Source: Dipetalonema caudispina (Eukaryota; Nematoda; Chromadorea; Rhabditida; Onchocercidae). Taken from it: a DNA stretch of 64,000 bases. Below are positions 53,046-64,000 of this stretch, piece by piece (position 1 is the first letter of the stretch; each line of letters starts with the position of its first letter). The translations under genes were made by a program, and so were the position numbers. Location: NCBI GenBank assembly GCA_013365325.1, contig JABVXV010000187.1:1-64000 (forward strand), given 5' to 3'. Under the pieces are notes generated by a model. The model made no database searches. It saw only the letters and a program-made list of their open reading frames with translations, and was not told the DNA's origin.

Positions 53046-55391
53046 TTAGCAGAAAAGGTGATTTTTGGGGTCAGTAATAAATTCATTAACTTTATGTGCA
53101 AACCATCGCGGATACTTCAAGTAGAAGTCATGGCCACCAAGCGTATGCTTCTCAATTCTGAAAAGACTTCACATTCATCATCAGAAGGAACAAAATCATT
53201 TTTCCTTATGTTATCCTTCAAATTATTGAAAGAACTTTTGAGTTATTTCATAACATAGTGATGTAACTTCTAGTAAGTCCATACCTGCAATTAGTAAGTA
53301 CTGTTTCAAAGTATTTGGGATCGGCACAAAATCTATCCATCCCACCGATCATAACCAAAATTGGAATTTTCAAGCTGGGTAGCACATAATCTGATGGGAA
53401 ACGTCCTCCCAGCAAATCGTAAACTCTAAAAATTTTAGGAAATTTTACTGAAGTTTTAAAAAGCGATAATATTTCCTACCTTAGAGTCGGATTACTTTCC
53501 ACACATTTTCGTCATCAAATGCAAATATCAGCAATATTAAAATTTTTCTTAAATGTTCCCGAAAAAAAAGGATAGATTTACCATTTTTTAATAGATATAT
53601 TTGATAACTTAAAAACGCTACGAAAGGCTTGAAGCACCAAGTTGTAAGAAGTTTAGCCTTGATTTTTGGAACATTTGCATGATACCAAACCAATTTAATT
53701 AACATTCAATTTTTTACGCTCTGGTCCAATCTATGTCAAGCCCACTTACTGTTGAACGACATCACATAAATCAGCCCACTGCTTTTCGACGAATTCCTTC
53801 GGATAATACTTTAAATATGCTTCAATTGCATCTGGCAACCACTGATCTGTATTTCGCATGCCTGAAGCTCAGAATTCACCATTCCTTATCTAATTTAAAA
53901 TTTAGCTAATTTTCCTTAGACAACTTAAATATATTAAAACTTGGGAATAGAATACTAGTGGTCCCGTTTCTACTGAAATAAAAAAATCCATTTCAAATTT
54001 CCGAGAAATTCAACGTTTTTTTTTGTGAAATTCAACTTTAATCAAAATTACACCGTGGAAAATACGCGCTCCACGTTGGTCAATGCGAGTAGCTGCGGCG
54101 AGTAAAATCGCACTATTGACAAGTTGTTTTCCTTGTCCAGCAACATGGACTGCCGTTCGAGAACCTTCACTCCAGCCAAGTACTAAGAAGGGCGTCAAGT
54201 TCAAGTGCTGAAAGACGGTGAAATATTTAATTTTAATACCTGAACCCATTGGTAAAATGGAAAAGTTACCTAAGGAAAGTGAAATGAATATTTTAAATGC
54301 ATACCTTCATGACGCGCATACATATAATAGTTTCGAGAATCTCGGTCAACAACTATTTTTTAAAGGAAAACTATGAGGTGATGTAAGTAATTTAACAATT
54401 CTTGACACTATGCAAATCTATCTATATCTATTTTCGAAAATTTTGAACCCTTTCAATAAAAATGATATTTATCTAGAAGTTAGAACCATCTCAATATTTT
54501 CTATTTTCCAATCATTTTCAGGAATTTAATCAAATTGAATAATCGATAACTAATTCTCATACTCTTTCACGATGAAAATATTTACGAGAAGTAAAGAAAG
54601 AAGTAGAACCTGCATAAGTTTTATACAAAAGGAAGCATCTTTCATACATCGATTTACTTCTTGTCTTCTGAAAATTTGAATCGAATATGATAGCGAAGTA
54701 AATAAATATATGAATAATCAAATAATTAGAGAGAGAGAGAGAGATAAATAAGAAGAAATAACTGATTCTGCTGAGATAGATTGAAATAAGTGTTGTAACA
54801 TTAGAATTTTCTCCTATAGTAAATTATGAATATATACCGATTTGGAGGACGACTTTTACCATAACCAGGTGGATCGATGCAAATAATTGTATAATTATCA
54901 GGACTGAAAGCGTTCAGCAATTTTTCTGGGAAATCTTTCTTATAACAACCTATAATTTCAAAATATAAATTATGCTTTCCTCATAATTTGTTAATGTGCA
55001 ATATCATCCATTTAATAAGATGGAAGTTGTCGAAAGATTTCCTTATCAAATTCTTGTTTGGAAAAACTTTAAAAATTTCCGTGAAAAAATTTTTCAAAAA
55101 AAATTTTAGCAAATGTAACTAATAAAAATTGGTTAGAAAAATCACAAAAAAAAAAAACAGCTTAAACTTGCCAACTGCGCCACAAATAAATAGCATAATA
55201 TGTTTGCCAACACCGTATCTACAGTAACCGATTTTCTGCTCATCAATTATTGTGGTGAACTCAGCGACTTCGTTCTTGCTAATTTCTTCATTTTTCGCAT
55301 TATCCGTCACCGTTTCAGATCCATTTTTTATTGCTTTTGTATTTGTCATTTTTTTTTTCTTTTGGAGAGTGTCTGAATTCGGTATCACCAT
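53046..55391 (-). CDS. Biphenyl hydrolase-like (valacyclovir hydrolase family) serine hydrolase
   Basis: Alpha/beta-fold esterase; vertebrate relatives cleave amino-acid esters and homocysteine thiolactone. Exons, 5' to 3': 55391-55172, 54949-54838, 54667-54610, 54207-54054, 53861-53750, 53425-53285, 53157-53046; all in phase, 302 residues. The ATG at 55349 (MTNTKAIKNG) is an alternative start giving 288. IGYCRYGVGKHIMLFICGAVG starts the fold. The strand-loop IICIDPPGYGKSRPPNR leads to QEVNRCMKDASFCIKLMQ. The nucleophile elbow is GWSEG with S143, followed by SRTAVHVAGQG. The acid is D249 in MIGGMDRF, and the catalytic His is H275 in KHTLGGHDFYLKYP. The triad is therefore complete. No clear mitochondrial presequence is visible: the N-terminus is Lys/Asn/Glu-rich. 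The first intron begins with GC (GTTG|GCAAGTTT), required by phase. A second acceptor-like stretch at 54311-54353 is not used. Confidence 0.93.
54729..54744. repeat. (GA)n microsatellite
   Basis: Eight GA units in the second intron of the hydrolase gene. Confidence 0.85.
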
Positions 55392-56626
55392 TACAACACA
55401 TTGACATGTAAATGAAAGGATGAACTTTGACCTGTTTGTTACTGCACACCGCGTATTTAGGACTTTTCGAACTTCTAATTTTAAGGTTGCTTGCAATTTT
55501 TCGGCCTAGTTGAATATTCAGAGTGAATATAGAATATCAAACGTACAATATAATATCCTAATTGGTACGGACAATATTTGACAATAATGTTACCCCTCCA
55601 ATTCTGATTCCAATGGTATTAAATTTGTTACAATAATAAAATATATGATGAATTCTGAGTTTCAGAACCAATACTACCTACCACTTACAGTAAAAGAAAG
55701 TTATCGAAGCTACAGAATGCATCATTCTTCAATTGAGGAACACTGCAGCGAGGTTTCAACATAAGTATGAATCTACCCTCTATTATCGAAATAAATAATA
55801 AATATGATATAAGCGGTCACAAGAACTGGCCATAAGATTTTTGCACCCTTCTCACAAGCTATATTTCTCCGTCCTATTAAGTTCATTTCCTTTAATTTTA
55901 ATAGTTAATTCTTAGATAAAGGGGAAAAAAAAGGAAGAGAAAAGGAGAAAACAGTTGAGGAACCATTCCTTTGATGAATGATGTGTCCATGTACATTACT
56001 GTTTGTTCTTGTTATGCTTATTTTTCCCCCGTGAATCATTCAACCCCCGTTGAGCGGGGTGAGTGAGCTTATAGTGGCAGAAATTTTACTTTGAAATATT
56101 AATGCAATTTTCTGAATTTATCTACAATGAATATGAAAGTTATGAAGAAAAAGTTTGTTACTATTAACGAGAAAGAAGAAAAAAATGAGTCATTTATCAA
56201 ATCCTTTCAGACTTGTCTTATAAAAAATGAATTGCTAAACAAAGTTCAATTAATGATGGGAGAATGATAATCTTTTCAATTTTAAGTGAATTTCTGAAGT
56301 ATTATGGCAATTTTTGATAGTTACAAACGTTAAACATTCAATGAGCATAGATTTTATTAATATTTAACAAATAAATAAGCGAAATTCAAGATGAAAAAGA
56401 GACTGTTTAAAACAAAACTAACGAATATATGATCATCACTTCTGTTGAATGTTGCCAAGTTTTCAAATACCAATGAAATAATTATGACTAATCTTCCTTT
56501 AAAAAACTGTGGAATTATGAGATTGCTTAACGAAAAAAGTATATCTTGAATCTGAACCCATCATTATATACCGTACAAAAGGAACGATATCCAATGAGGA
56601 TTTTAAAAGTGTTATCATCGAATGAA

Positions 56627-56772
56627 TTAAATGAAATTGTTTTGACTCCACTTTGGCAGAATCTCAATTTGCGCCCATGTACGGTAAAATTCTAAAATTC
56701 GTGTCAAGAAATATATTGACTTGAATTTACTGGTAACATATATTTGATGAGCATCCATCCGTTCTTCATTTA
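56627..56772 (-). CDS. Two exon-like pieces ending in a stop, unrecognised
   Basis: Piece 56772-56731 (VNEERMDAHQIYVT, donor GTAAAT) joins in phase to 56691-56627 (FYRTWAQIEILPKWSQNNFI, stop TAA) across a 39-base intron, about as short as nematode introns go. No upstream exon was found. The phase and codon content are suggestive, but a 64-base frame and weak acceptor (TTTCAAG) leave chance as a real alternative. Confidence 0.22.
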
Positions 56773-59700
56773 CTTGAAAGCATTTGAAGAAGTCAAAGGT
56801 AAGAATCAGAAAATCACGGAGATTCATTTTGGGAAAAAGAGATGTGTTTCTTCCCTCGAAAGAAATATATGATAATATTATGAATTCTGTCTGAAATCAA
56901 TTATGAAAGTGATAGAATTAACGAGAACATTTGTATGAGATATAATAATGTGGCCTTGATAAAATTTATATAACCCAATTCGCCGTTAGAGAAAAAGAAG
57001 TCGTACCTTAGCAAGTAATCAAACAATTCGGTTGTATTGTTTCACCTATACTGCTTTTTTCACAGTAAGAAATTGGTTTTTGATAAAAGGAAAAGATAAA
57101 AATGAATGAAATAAAAAAACGAGTTAGAATAACCCATTCAACAATAACTCTTGTCATACAGTGTAATACCATACCGTGTTTGAGATTACATCAGTGAAGT
57201 AATTTACCGCCACAAATTACTTCAGTTGTTTCATTAAATTAAAACATAATTTTTATTCACTTTTGCACTCAACTGCATTTCTTATAATGATTCACGTATT
57301 GTTTATTCCCTCCTCATGAACCACGTCTTTGACGTAAGAATACTTGCTTCACATTGAGTTATTATATCCACACGAATTTTTCCCACTGTTAATGAATTAC
57401 GCACTTTGTATTCATTTTAATTTATTGCAAGATATTGTTTAAATAAACAGTAAAATATCATGAAATTTCTACAAACTAATTGAAATTTTATCTGGACTTG
57501 AATCACAATATATGAAAGTTATGACTCTCACATGTTTGTGCTCAAATATTTGTATTCGTAAAGAAACGATAAGTTCATATATTTGAGCTCATAAACAAAA
57601 TTGAAATCAAGATTAAACATATAGATGGGCTTAATTTGTAATATAAATTAAGTGAGCAGTGACAAAGAATAAGTCACCAAAAATTCATAACTCAAATTAC
57701 TGAACTATCAGCATTCGAACTTCGGAATCAAATATGGGGAAATCGTGGCATTTCTTGATAACTAAGAAATTTGAGTAAAAGCTGTGATCTGCAAAGAAAT
57801 TGTTTTTATAGTGAAAGGTAGCAGTTTTTCAGATGATTCTTAGAGCGACTGTATATTGGAAAATTTCTGTTGCAGTTGGGTGAATATAGGACACCAATAG
57901 CAAACTAGTTTTATAAACTCGTGTAGTTTATACTTCAAATTTCATTTCAGATCAAAATTGAATGAGTTTGGCTGCATGAAATTGAGACAAAACAAAATCG
58001 ATATTTGTAAGAGTGATTTCTATAAATCAAAAATTCTTAAAGAAAGTAATATGTTTTTGAAATATTTTTCGATGCAATATTAGAATCCAAACTTAAATCC
58101 TATTATGATTGAATACTTCAATTCAGTAAGAAGAAAAGAACTACGTTATTTTCACATATCGGTTACTGTCGTTTTGGACTTATTATTTAACAGTTACTAC
58201 TCAATTTCTTCTTCAAATCTCGTTTATTGAGAAGTAAAAAATTATTTGAAAAAGCATTTTGTGCTGTTTGGTAATAATTCTTATAGAATGATAGTAATTC
58301 TATCAACATAAACATTGTGAATGCTTAAGAGAGTTATTGAAATCCAATAAATTAAAACATGTGAAGCAGCTGAACTGTTGAAAATATACAAAAACATTGC
58401 GCACAACAGTCATTAATTAGTAAATTGGATAGATCGTTGTGATTCAGTGAATCATTTCATTTGACGGCTGCACTATCGTTGGGAAAAAAAAACAAGGTTT
58501 GAATTTGTATATGTTGATTGAGGAAATGATACAGAACTAACAAGACCTGGATGGGCAGTACATGTGACAAGAACAGTGGGAACAGTTGAAAGGGTATTGA
58601 TATAATCAATTCACTATCTTTTTAGGAAATTTGTTTCAGATTTTTTCTTGCATATCTCTCTCAATTTTTAAAATTTATTTGGAAAAAATTTTCCTAACTC
58701 ATTACTCTTTTTATGTGGTATGCTTTATTACTTTCCTTACCAAAGCATTTCAGCTGCATTGAACGTTCCTATTCTTCCTACAAGAACTTCTGTTTTTCCC
58801 CTTTCAGAGTAATTTCACAACATTGTTGAGATTTTTTTATTTATTTTGTAAAAATTATCTCGAAGAAATTTCATTTCAGAAAACTGATATTGAGATGAAA
58901 TCAATTATTGCATCTGTGGTACTCATTGAAAGGCTGATGCGCTCAGTATGCTGAAGTTGATGAAATTATATATAAAACTTTGAAGTAGGACGCTGCTTAT
59001 GAAGAATTTAGATCATTTTTCATCCAATCATAATTTGGGAATAAAAGCTAAGACTTGAAGTTTCAAATTTTTGAAATTTAAATGCACAACTAAATGTCTG
59101 AATTATGCAATTCTTATTTTACTTTTTGCTATTCTCACATCTGTTCTTAATAATAAGATTAGATCAAAAAGAAAATTTAATGTGTTCTTGAACGTATACT
59201 ACAGTTCACAGAAATGAAATTAAGCTTGACCCATTTCATTAAACGGTATTCAACTACGGTAGAAATGTTAAAAATTATGGTTAAATTCGGTATTTTATAT
59301 ATCTAAAACATTGCATTGCTAATTCATGTAATTAAATTAATTCAAGGTGTTCAGTTTCCCTCCAATACGACCAGATTTACTTTCAAGCTACATTAAGGTC
59401 TCAACAGATAAAAATATGTCAAGAAAAAAGAGTACAGCTTGATTCATCCAATTATAGTGTCTTAAAGTTCCAAGGTTTTAAATTTTAAATTTAGTCTTCG
59501 AAAGTTATTCGTACTTGTCTACTTTTGAATTCCATCTGTGATTCCATTTATGATACACATTAAAGAGATCATTTTTTATGATCTGTCTATGAAACCTTTC
59601 TGGCTATTCAACACCACGAATCCATTGGTTAATTTCATTAATTTCTCAATTTCGCAAATAAAGTTAGACAGGAATCGGAATAAGATATTTTTGTACTATC

Positions 59701-61141
59701 TGTTTTGTGAATCATTTTCATTTGTAAACAAGAAAAGAAATTTCATCAATAACTAATTGCAAATGATGCAGTCCTCTTTGTGACAAACGCTGATCATTGT
59801 AAAAGGCTGCATATTTCTTCTCTTTAGCAAATACATTTTTGGTATCGTCCATTTTGATAAATATTTAAAGAAATTTGAATGGATGGAGCGAAAATAAAAA
59901 GTACTGAAATAAATTCTTTTTTTTCTTGGGGATGGGGGTGAAGTGACAGTTTCATCTTTCTCCCACTTTACAATATAAAAAAAAAGAAATTCGTGAAAAT
60001 AAATGAAGAGACAATACAATTTGCAAAGTTCCTTCTTTCCAGGCTTCTACTAATGAATTTATTTGTATTTGTACCTGAGACTTATTTGTACCTTGAAATC
60101 AGGAAAAAAACTATTGTGAGATTTTCCAAAATTTCCTTTAAAAATTTACGTTTCAAATTGAAATACATTAAAATGGCGTTATTTTACAATGTTTTTGCAT
60201 GGAAAGCTTTTTTCTTGATTTCAGGTATAAATAAATGAAATGATAGAAATTACTGAAGTGTACAAAATAGCTGAAATGGAGTGCGACTGCAGAATTCTGT
60301 AATTTTAAGACGATAAAATTTGGGTTTCAACAAAGAAGTGTTTCTCATAAACTACCCTTATTTGTATACCATCTGAGTCTAAACCATTTGTTGTAATCAA
60401 ATTTCAATCTTTCCACCTACGATCACTTTTATCGAAATGATCGCATTATGTAAAAAAGAAACAAATTTCTTTTTGTACTTATAACATATGCAACATTATC
60501 TTTCTCGTTAACATCAATATCAAATAATAACGAAATAATCACATTGTTTTTTTTTTTTTTTTGAAATCACTTTTTTTTCCGTCATCAATAAAACTGTGAA
60601 AGATCTTACGATCAGTAATTACACAAAAAATTTTTGTAAACAACTGAAAGAATGTATCTAAAAAAGAAAATATATCTTATCTGACTTATGAAGAGTTAAC
60701 GAATCGACCAATGAAGAAGTTGTTCATCCTTCTTATACAATTATTGATGCTAATACTGTAACTAAACATTCCCAAAACGGGAAGAAAAAATCGAGAATCT
60801 TCTGGCTAATCTAAGATGAAGGAATAGCTAACAGATTGAGATTCAGCAATAGAGGAATGGATTACTTTCTCAAACAAATAAATGAAATTAGAATTGATAG
60901 TTGCATTTTCGGCAGATCAGTTTGGCTGTGTGATCGTCAATAGCAATAAGGTCAAAATACTAATGTTTTACAATGGATAAATCAGCTTTTTCACATGAAG
61001 CAATCTTTTCATTTTTACAGTGACTGGATTTGTTTGAAAAAAGGATGGAAAAAATAGGCAAAGAAGTCCATAAGATCAAAAATATGAAACTGCTGAAAAC
61101 TGCTCAGAATCTTAACAGTATGCGTATTCGACAACAATAAG
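56773..61141. other. gene-poor interval
   Basis: AT-rich sequence with many short frames and no exon chain. Plus-strand frames at 59538-59756 and 59993-60238 have the low-complexity Phe/Lys/Ile/Asn composition expected of non-coding AT-rich DNA. A run of T at about 60547-60562 is the only clear simple repeat. Confidence 0.45.
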
Positions 61142-63139
61142 TTAAGAGTAGTAACTTTCCCTGTAACCTAAATCGATCATTATTAATGTAAGTATGCTTC
61201 AAAACTTCAATTTCTACTTTTTCTCTCCTAAATTTTAGTAAAATAAAAGCGAAAATAATCTGAAAACCTGAAATGTGTGTTGCATAGAGAAAAATAACTA
61301 GAGAAATAAGTAAATAAAAATAGTCGTTATCTTGTCGCAATGTTCACTTTCATGCGATTTGCTAAATAAAGATTAGAAATTTTGAAATGCAAGAAAAAAT
61401 TATGAGAAAGATGGAATTGCAAAAACGCATTGCAAATAGGTTTGGATAGAAGAAAGTCATATCCTCTCGTATCCAAACCAGTGATAGTAAAGCAATACAG
61501 AACATTGCTTTTTTTTAGATGGTCCTGAGTGATACTGTAAAATGTATTAATGATGATACATACAAATCATTCTGTATTAATTTTGTTTATGCCGTAAAAA
61601 ATTAAGTGCTATAAGTCTAATGTGTCGATTTTTTACGTATATTTTTCTAAGTTAAAAAATTCTATTAAATATTCATTTTACAGAAGTATTACATCTGGAA
61701 ATTCCTTAAAATTCATAGAAACATTTCAAAAAATTATGGGATAAATATCTTCCATGGACACCTGCTTTTATTTACTTGCAAAATGGCAATTTCTTTCTGA
61801 TCGTCGTTGCTGATAGGTTAACATCGTCACATCTGAACTCAGAAATAATGACAACAATTGGTTAAGGGATGTAAGCGATGGAACGATTTGAATAATTATT
61901 TGATTAAAAGTGAGTTTAAAATTTATAAACTCATTGCGCTATCAATAGCGTAGATAGTTCCTATTTTTTTAGTAACAATTCTATGAAGAGATAATATCAA
62001 ACTTACATCAAATTTATATTTCAATATTCACCTCTTAAATTACATATCATAACATAATGATAGTGAATCAGTTGATATGTTGTTATCAGTAAACATAATA
62101 AGATAAGCCTTGATATCAAGTGAAAATACTGTCATTGAAATAATGATTATATGAGATGAAACGTTTTGCATCATTGTAATTACATCAATTTCATTGTACT
62201 AGAATGGACAGCGTGATAATCATTTGTGCAACTGATAATTACTTAGAAAAAAAATAAATAAATAAAAAGAAAAATTAAACAGAACACGACGGCAATATTG
62301 TTTTCAATTAGTGAGGTAATTTTGACAAAAGAAACGATGTAATTTTAAGGAATTAAAGGTACCCTTAACAATTATTTAATCAATTATTACACCATCAGCG
62401 GCTGTAACACCAACTCTTAATGTTAATTTACTTAATAGCACAATACAAATAATTCCCACCGTACAATTTATTTGTTGCGACACATGCCAAACATTACTAA
62501 CCAAAGATTTTTTTAACTTTTCTTCTCAAAAATTTTCCTTTAATTTTTTCTTTTTACTGAACAAATTTCTTCTAAATTAAAACATTAAATCCATCAATTG
62601 AATGATTATTTTTCACTGGATGATCATTCACTGAAAAAGCTTTGAAAAAAAAAATCTTGCGAGCATGAAATAAAATTAAAAACTAAGATGACATTTAAAT
62701 CCATTGGCTGATACCAGTAAATTATGTGATTTTTTTTGCCAAAGTTTACTGTTTTTCTAGTTCATATTTCGAAATTGCCAGTCCTGTTTAAGAGATATTA
62801 AATAGAGAGAACAAGAAAGTTCGAAAGAAGCAATAGCAAATTTAATTTGTGTAAAAATGAAAAAGGTGAAAAAAGCAAATTCCATTAAAATGTACTTTAT
62901 TTTTGCATCTAGCAAGGGAAACTTATAGAAATGAAAAAATTTTATGATTTTAAATGATTTTACTCACTTTTCATTAAATCGAAGACTACAAATATTTACC
63001 TGTTACTATAATATTATTTGAGAAGCGAATCATTCCATTAAAATTCACATGCTCCCAGGTAGTGTGACAACTGCACTTTATTGCAAATGTCCCTTTCAGG
63101 TTCAATTCAACAAATCTGTCAACAGTTATTTCAAAAAGT
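61142..63139 (-). CDS. 3' exons of an unrecognised gene
   Basis: Exon 63139-63000 lies between TATTTGTAG and GTAAATAT and encodes LFEITVDRFVELNLKGTF, then AIKCSCHTTWEHVNFNG and MIRFSNNIIVT. It joins in phase to 61832-61776 (DVTMLTYQQRRSERNCHF) and then to 61167-61142, which encodes SYRESYYS and a stop. The first exon is convincing: good sites, 46 open codons, paired CSC cysteines. The other two are short and may be coincidental. The CSC with Trp and His gives no clear family. It probably continues to the right of the window. Confidence 0.42.
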
Positions 63140-63933
63140 CTACAAATAGAGTGATAATAATTTTATGGGAATAAATTATTTCAGTTTAATAAAATTTGAT
63201 ACATAAATTTGGAGGGAAATCATTTTAAAATTTAATAAGATTAGTTTATGTTTATGAGAGAAGAAAATGAGAAAGGGATTGAAAGTAAGAACTTTTATTC
63301 ATATTTATGATTTTTTTAAAATCAATACGTGAAGTCCTAGTAAAAAGTAGGGCTGATACAAGAATAAAAATGAATTCGACACATCAGATGAATCTAATTA
63401 ACCTTCATCATTTGATGGTAAAAATTTGTTGGCACATTTTGACCTTTTGTATCAAACAATGATATCATATTCAAAGCATGAAGTTGAAATTATTCGAGTA
63501 ATTCAAAAAATATTGTTTAAAATTATAGGAAGGTTATTTCAAGTCTTTTAAGTGTTGCAATTCTTTAGTGTGCTAACATACCAAAGATGTAATTTATGCA
63601 GCACACAGCTTCTGAAACACAATAACTGATAATCGGATAACTTAACGTGCTGGCATTACTTTTTACATGTCATTGAGCTATCGATGATTTAATGTATCTT
63701 AATTTAATTCAACTTAACTTGTTAGTTAATTGCAATTTCAATATTGATAATAATAAGTAACATATTTTCGTTGCTGAATAAAGAAGTTGCATTAATTGGT
63801 AAGGAATAATTTAAGCTAAAAAAAATATCAAAGAAAAAATTATAGCTTCTTTAAATTACGAATATAGCATTACTTCTTCCCAATTCAACTATATTAAATG
63901 TAACAAAGTAAAGTATAATGATAAGCAATTTAC

Positions 63934-64000
63934 CGTATGAGAAATCATTATTGGATATAATACCTTCCATACGTCACGTAAAAAGTTTTGCATTGATAAC
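63934..64000 (-). CDS. Partial exon at the right edge
   Basis: A frame open from the window edge encodes SMQNFLRDVWKVLYPIMISH and Thr, ending at the donor ACG|GTAAAT. It does not join in phase directly to the exon at 63139, so at least one exon must lie between, or the two belong to different genes. Too short to identify. Confidence 0.3.

Noticed and set aside
54311..54353. Possible third exon of the hydrolase (DRDSRNYYMYARHE)
   Set aside because: It cannot join exon 2 or the GWSEG exon in phase. The exon at 54667-54610 joins both and supplies the expected QEVNRCMKDASFCIKLMQ segment.
1..64000. tRNA, rRNA, CRISPR array, or intact transposon
   Set aside because: I saw no cloverleaf with conserved arms, no regularly spaced identical repeats, and no transposase or reverse-transcriptase motif on either strand.

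Overview
The window is nuclear DNA of a nematode, most likely a filarial or related spirurid worm. It is strongly AT-rich and genes are split into many short exons with TTTCAG-type acceptors. Several start codons sit just behind an acceptor with no exon upstream, as expected for spliced-leader trans-splicing. The species cannot be fixed from sequence alone. Nearly all genes were assembled by hand from splice sites and reading phase, because few exons are long enough to stand out as open frames.

Layout, left to right. 1-1.7 kb: the probable 3' end of a plus-strand gene. 4.5-10.2 kb, minus: a secreted proline-rich protein with one PAN/Apple domain. 10.3-19 kb: gene desert. 19.0-24.7 kb, minus: two exon clusters for cysteine-rich, probably extracellular nematode-type proteins. 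27.6-28.0 kb, plus: the 3' exons of an unrecognised gene. 28.65-33.4 kb and 39.3-43.5 kb, plus: two tandem trehalases (GH37), with a small unrecognised two-exon locus near 34 kb between them. 44.9-50.8 kb, minus: a complete cortactin with N-terminal acidic region, six and a half actin-binding repeats, coiled coil and SH3 domain. 53.0-55.4 kb, minus: an alpha/beta hydrolase of the biphenyl hydrolase-like (valacyclovir hydrolase) family. 56-64 kb: mostly non-coding, with a few exon-like pieces of an unidentified minus-strand gene near the right edge.

The genes do not form one pathway. The trehalases split trehalose, probably at the cell surface or outside. Cortactin links branched actin to SH3 partners. 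The hydrolase is a metabolic serine esterase. The PAN and cysteine-rich proteins look extracellular. The most interesting points are the exactly conserved 12-exon architecture of the trehalase pair, two GC-AG introns supported by reading phase, a hairpin in a cortactin intron that pairs fully only in the transcript sense, and the unfamiliar secreted genes.
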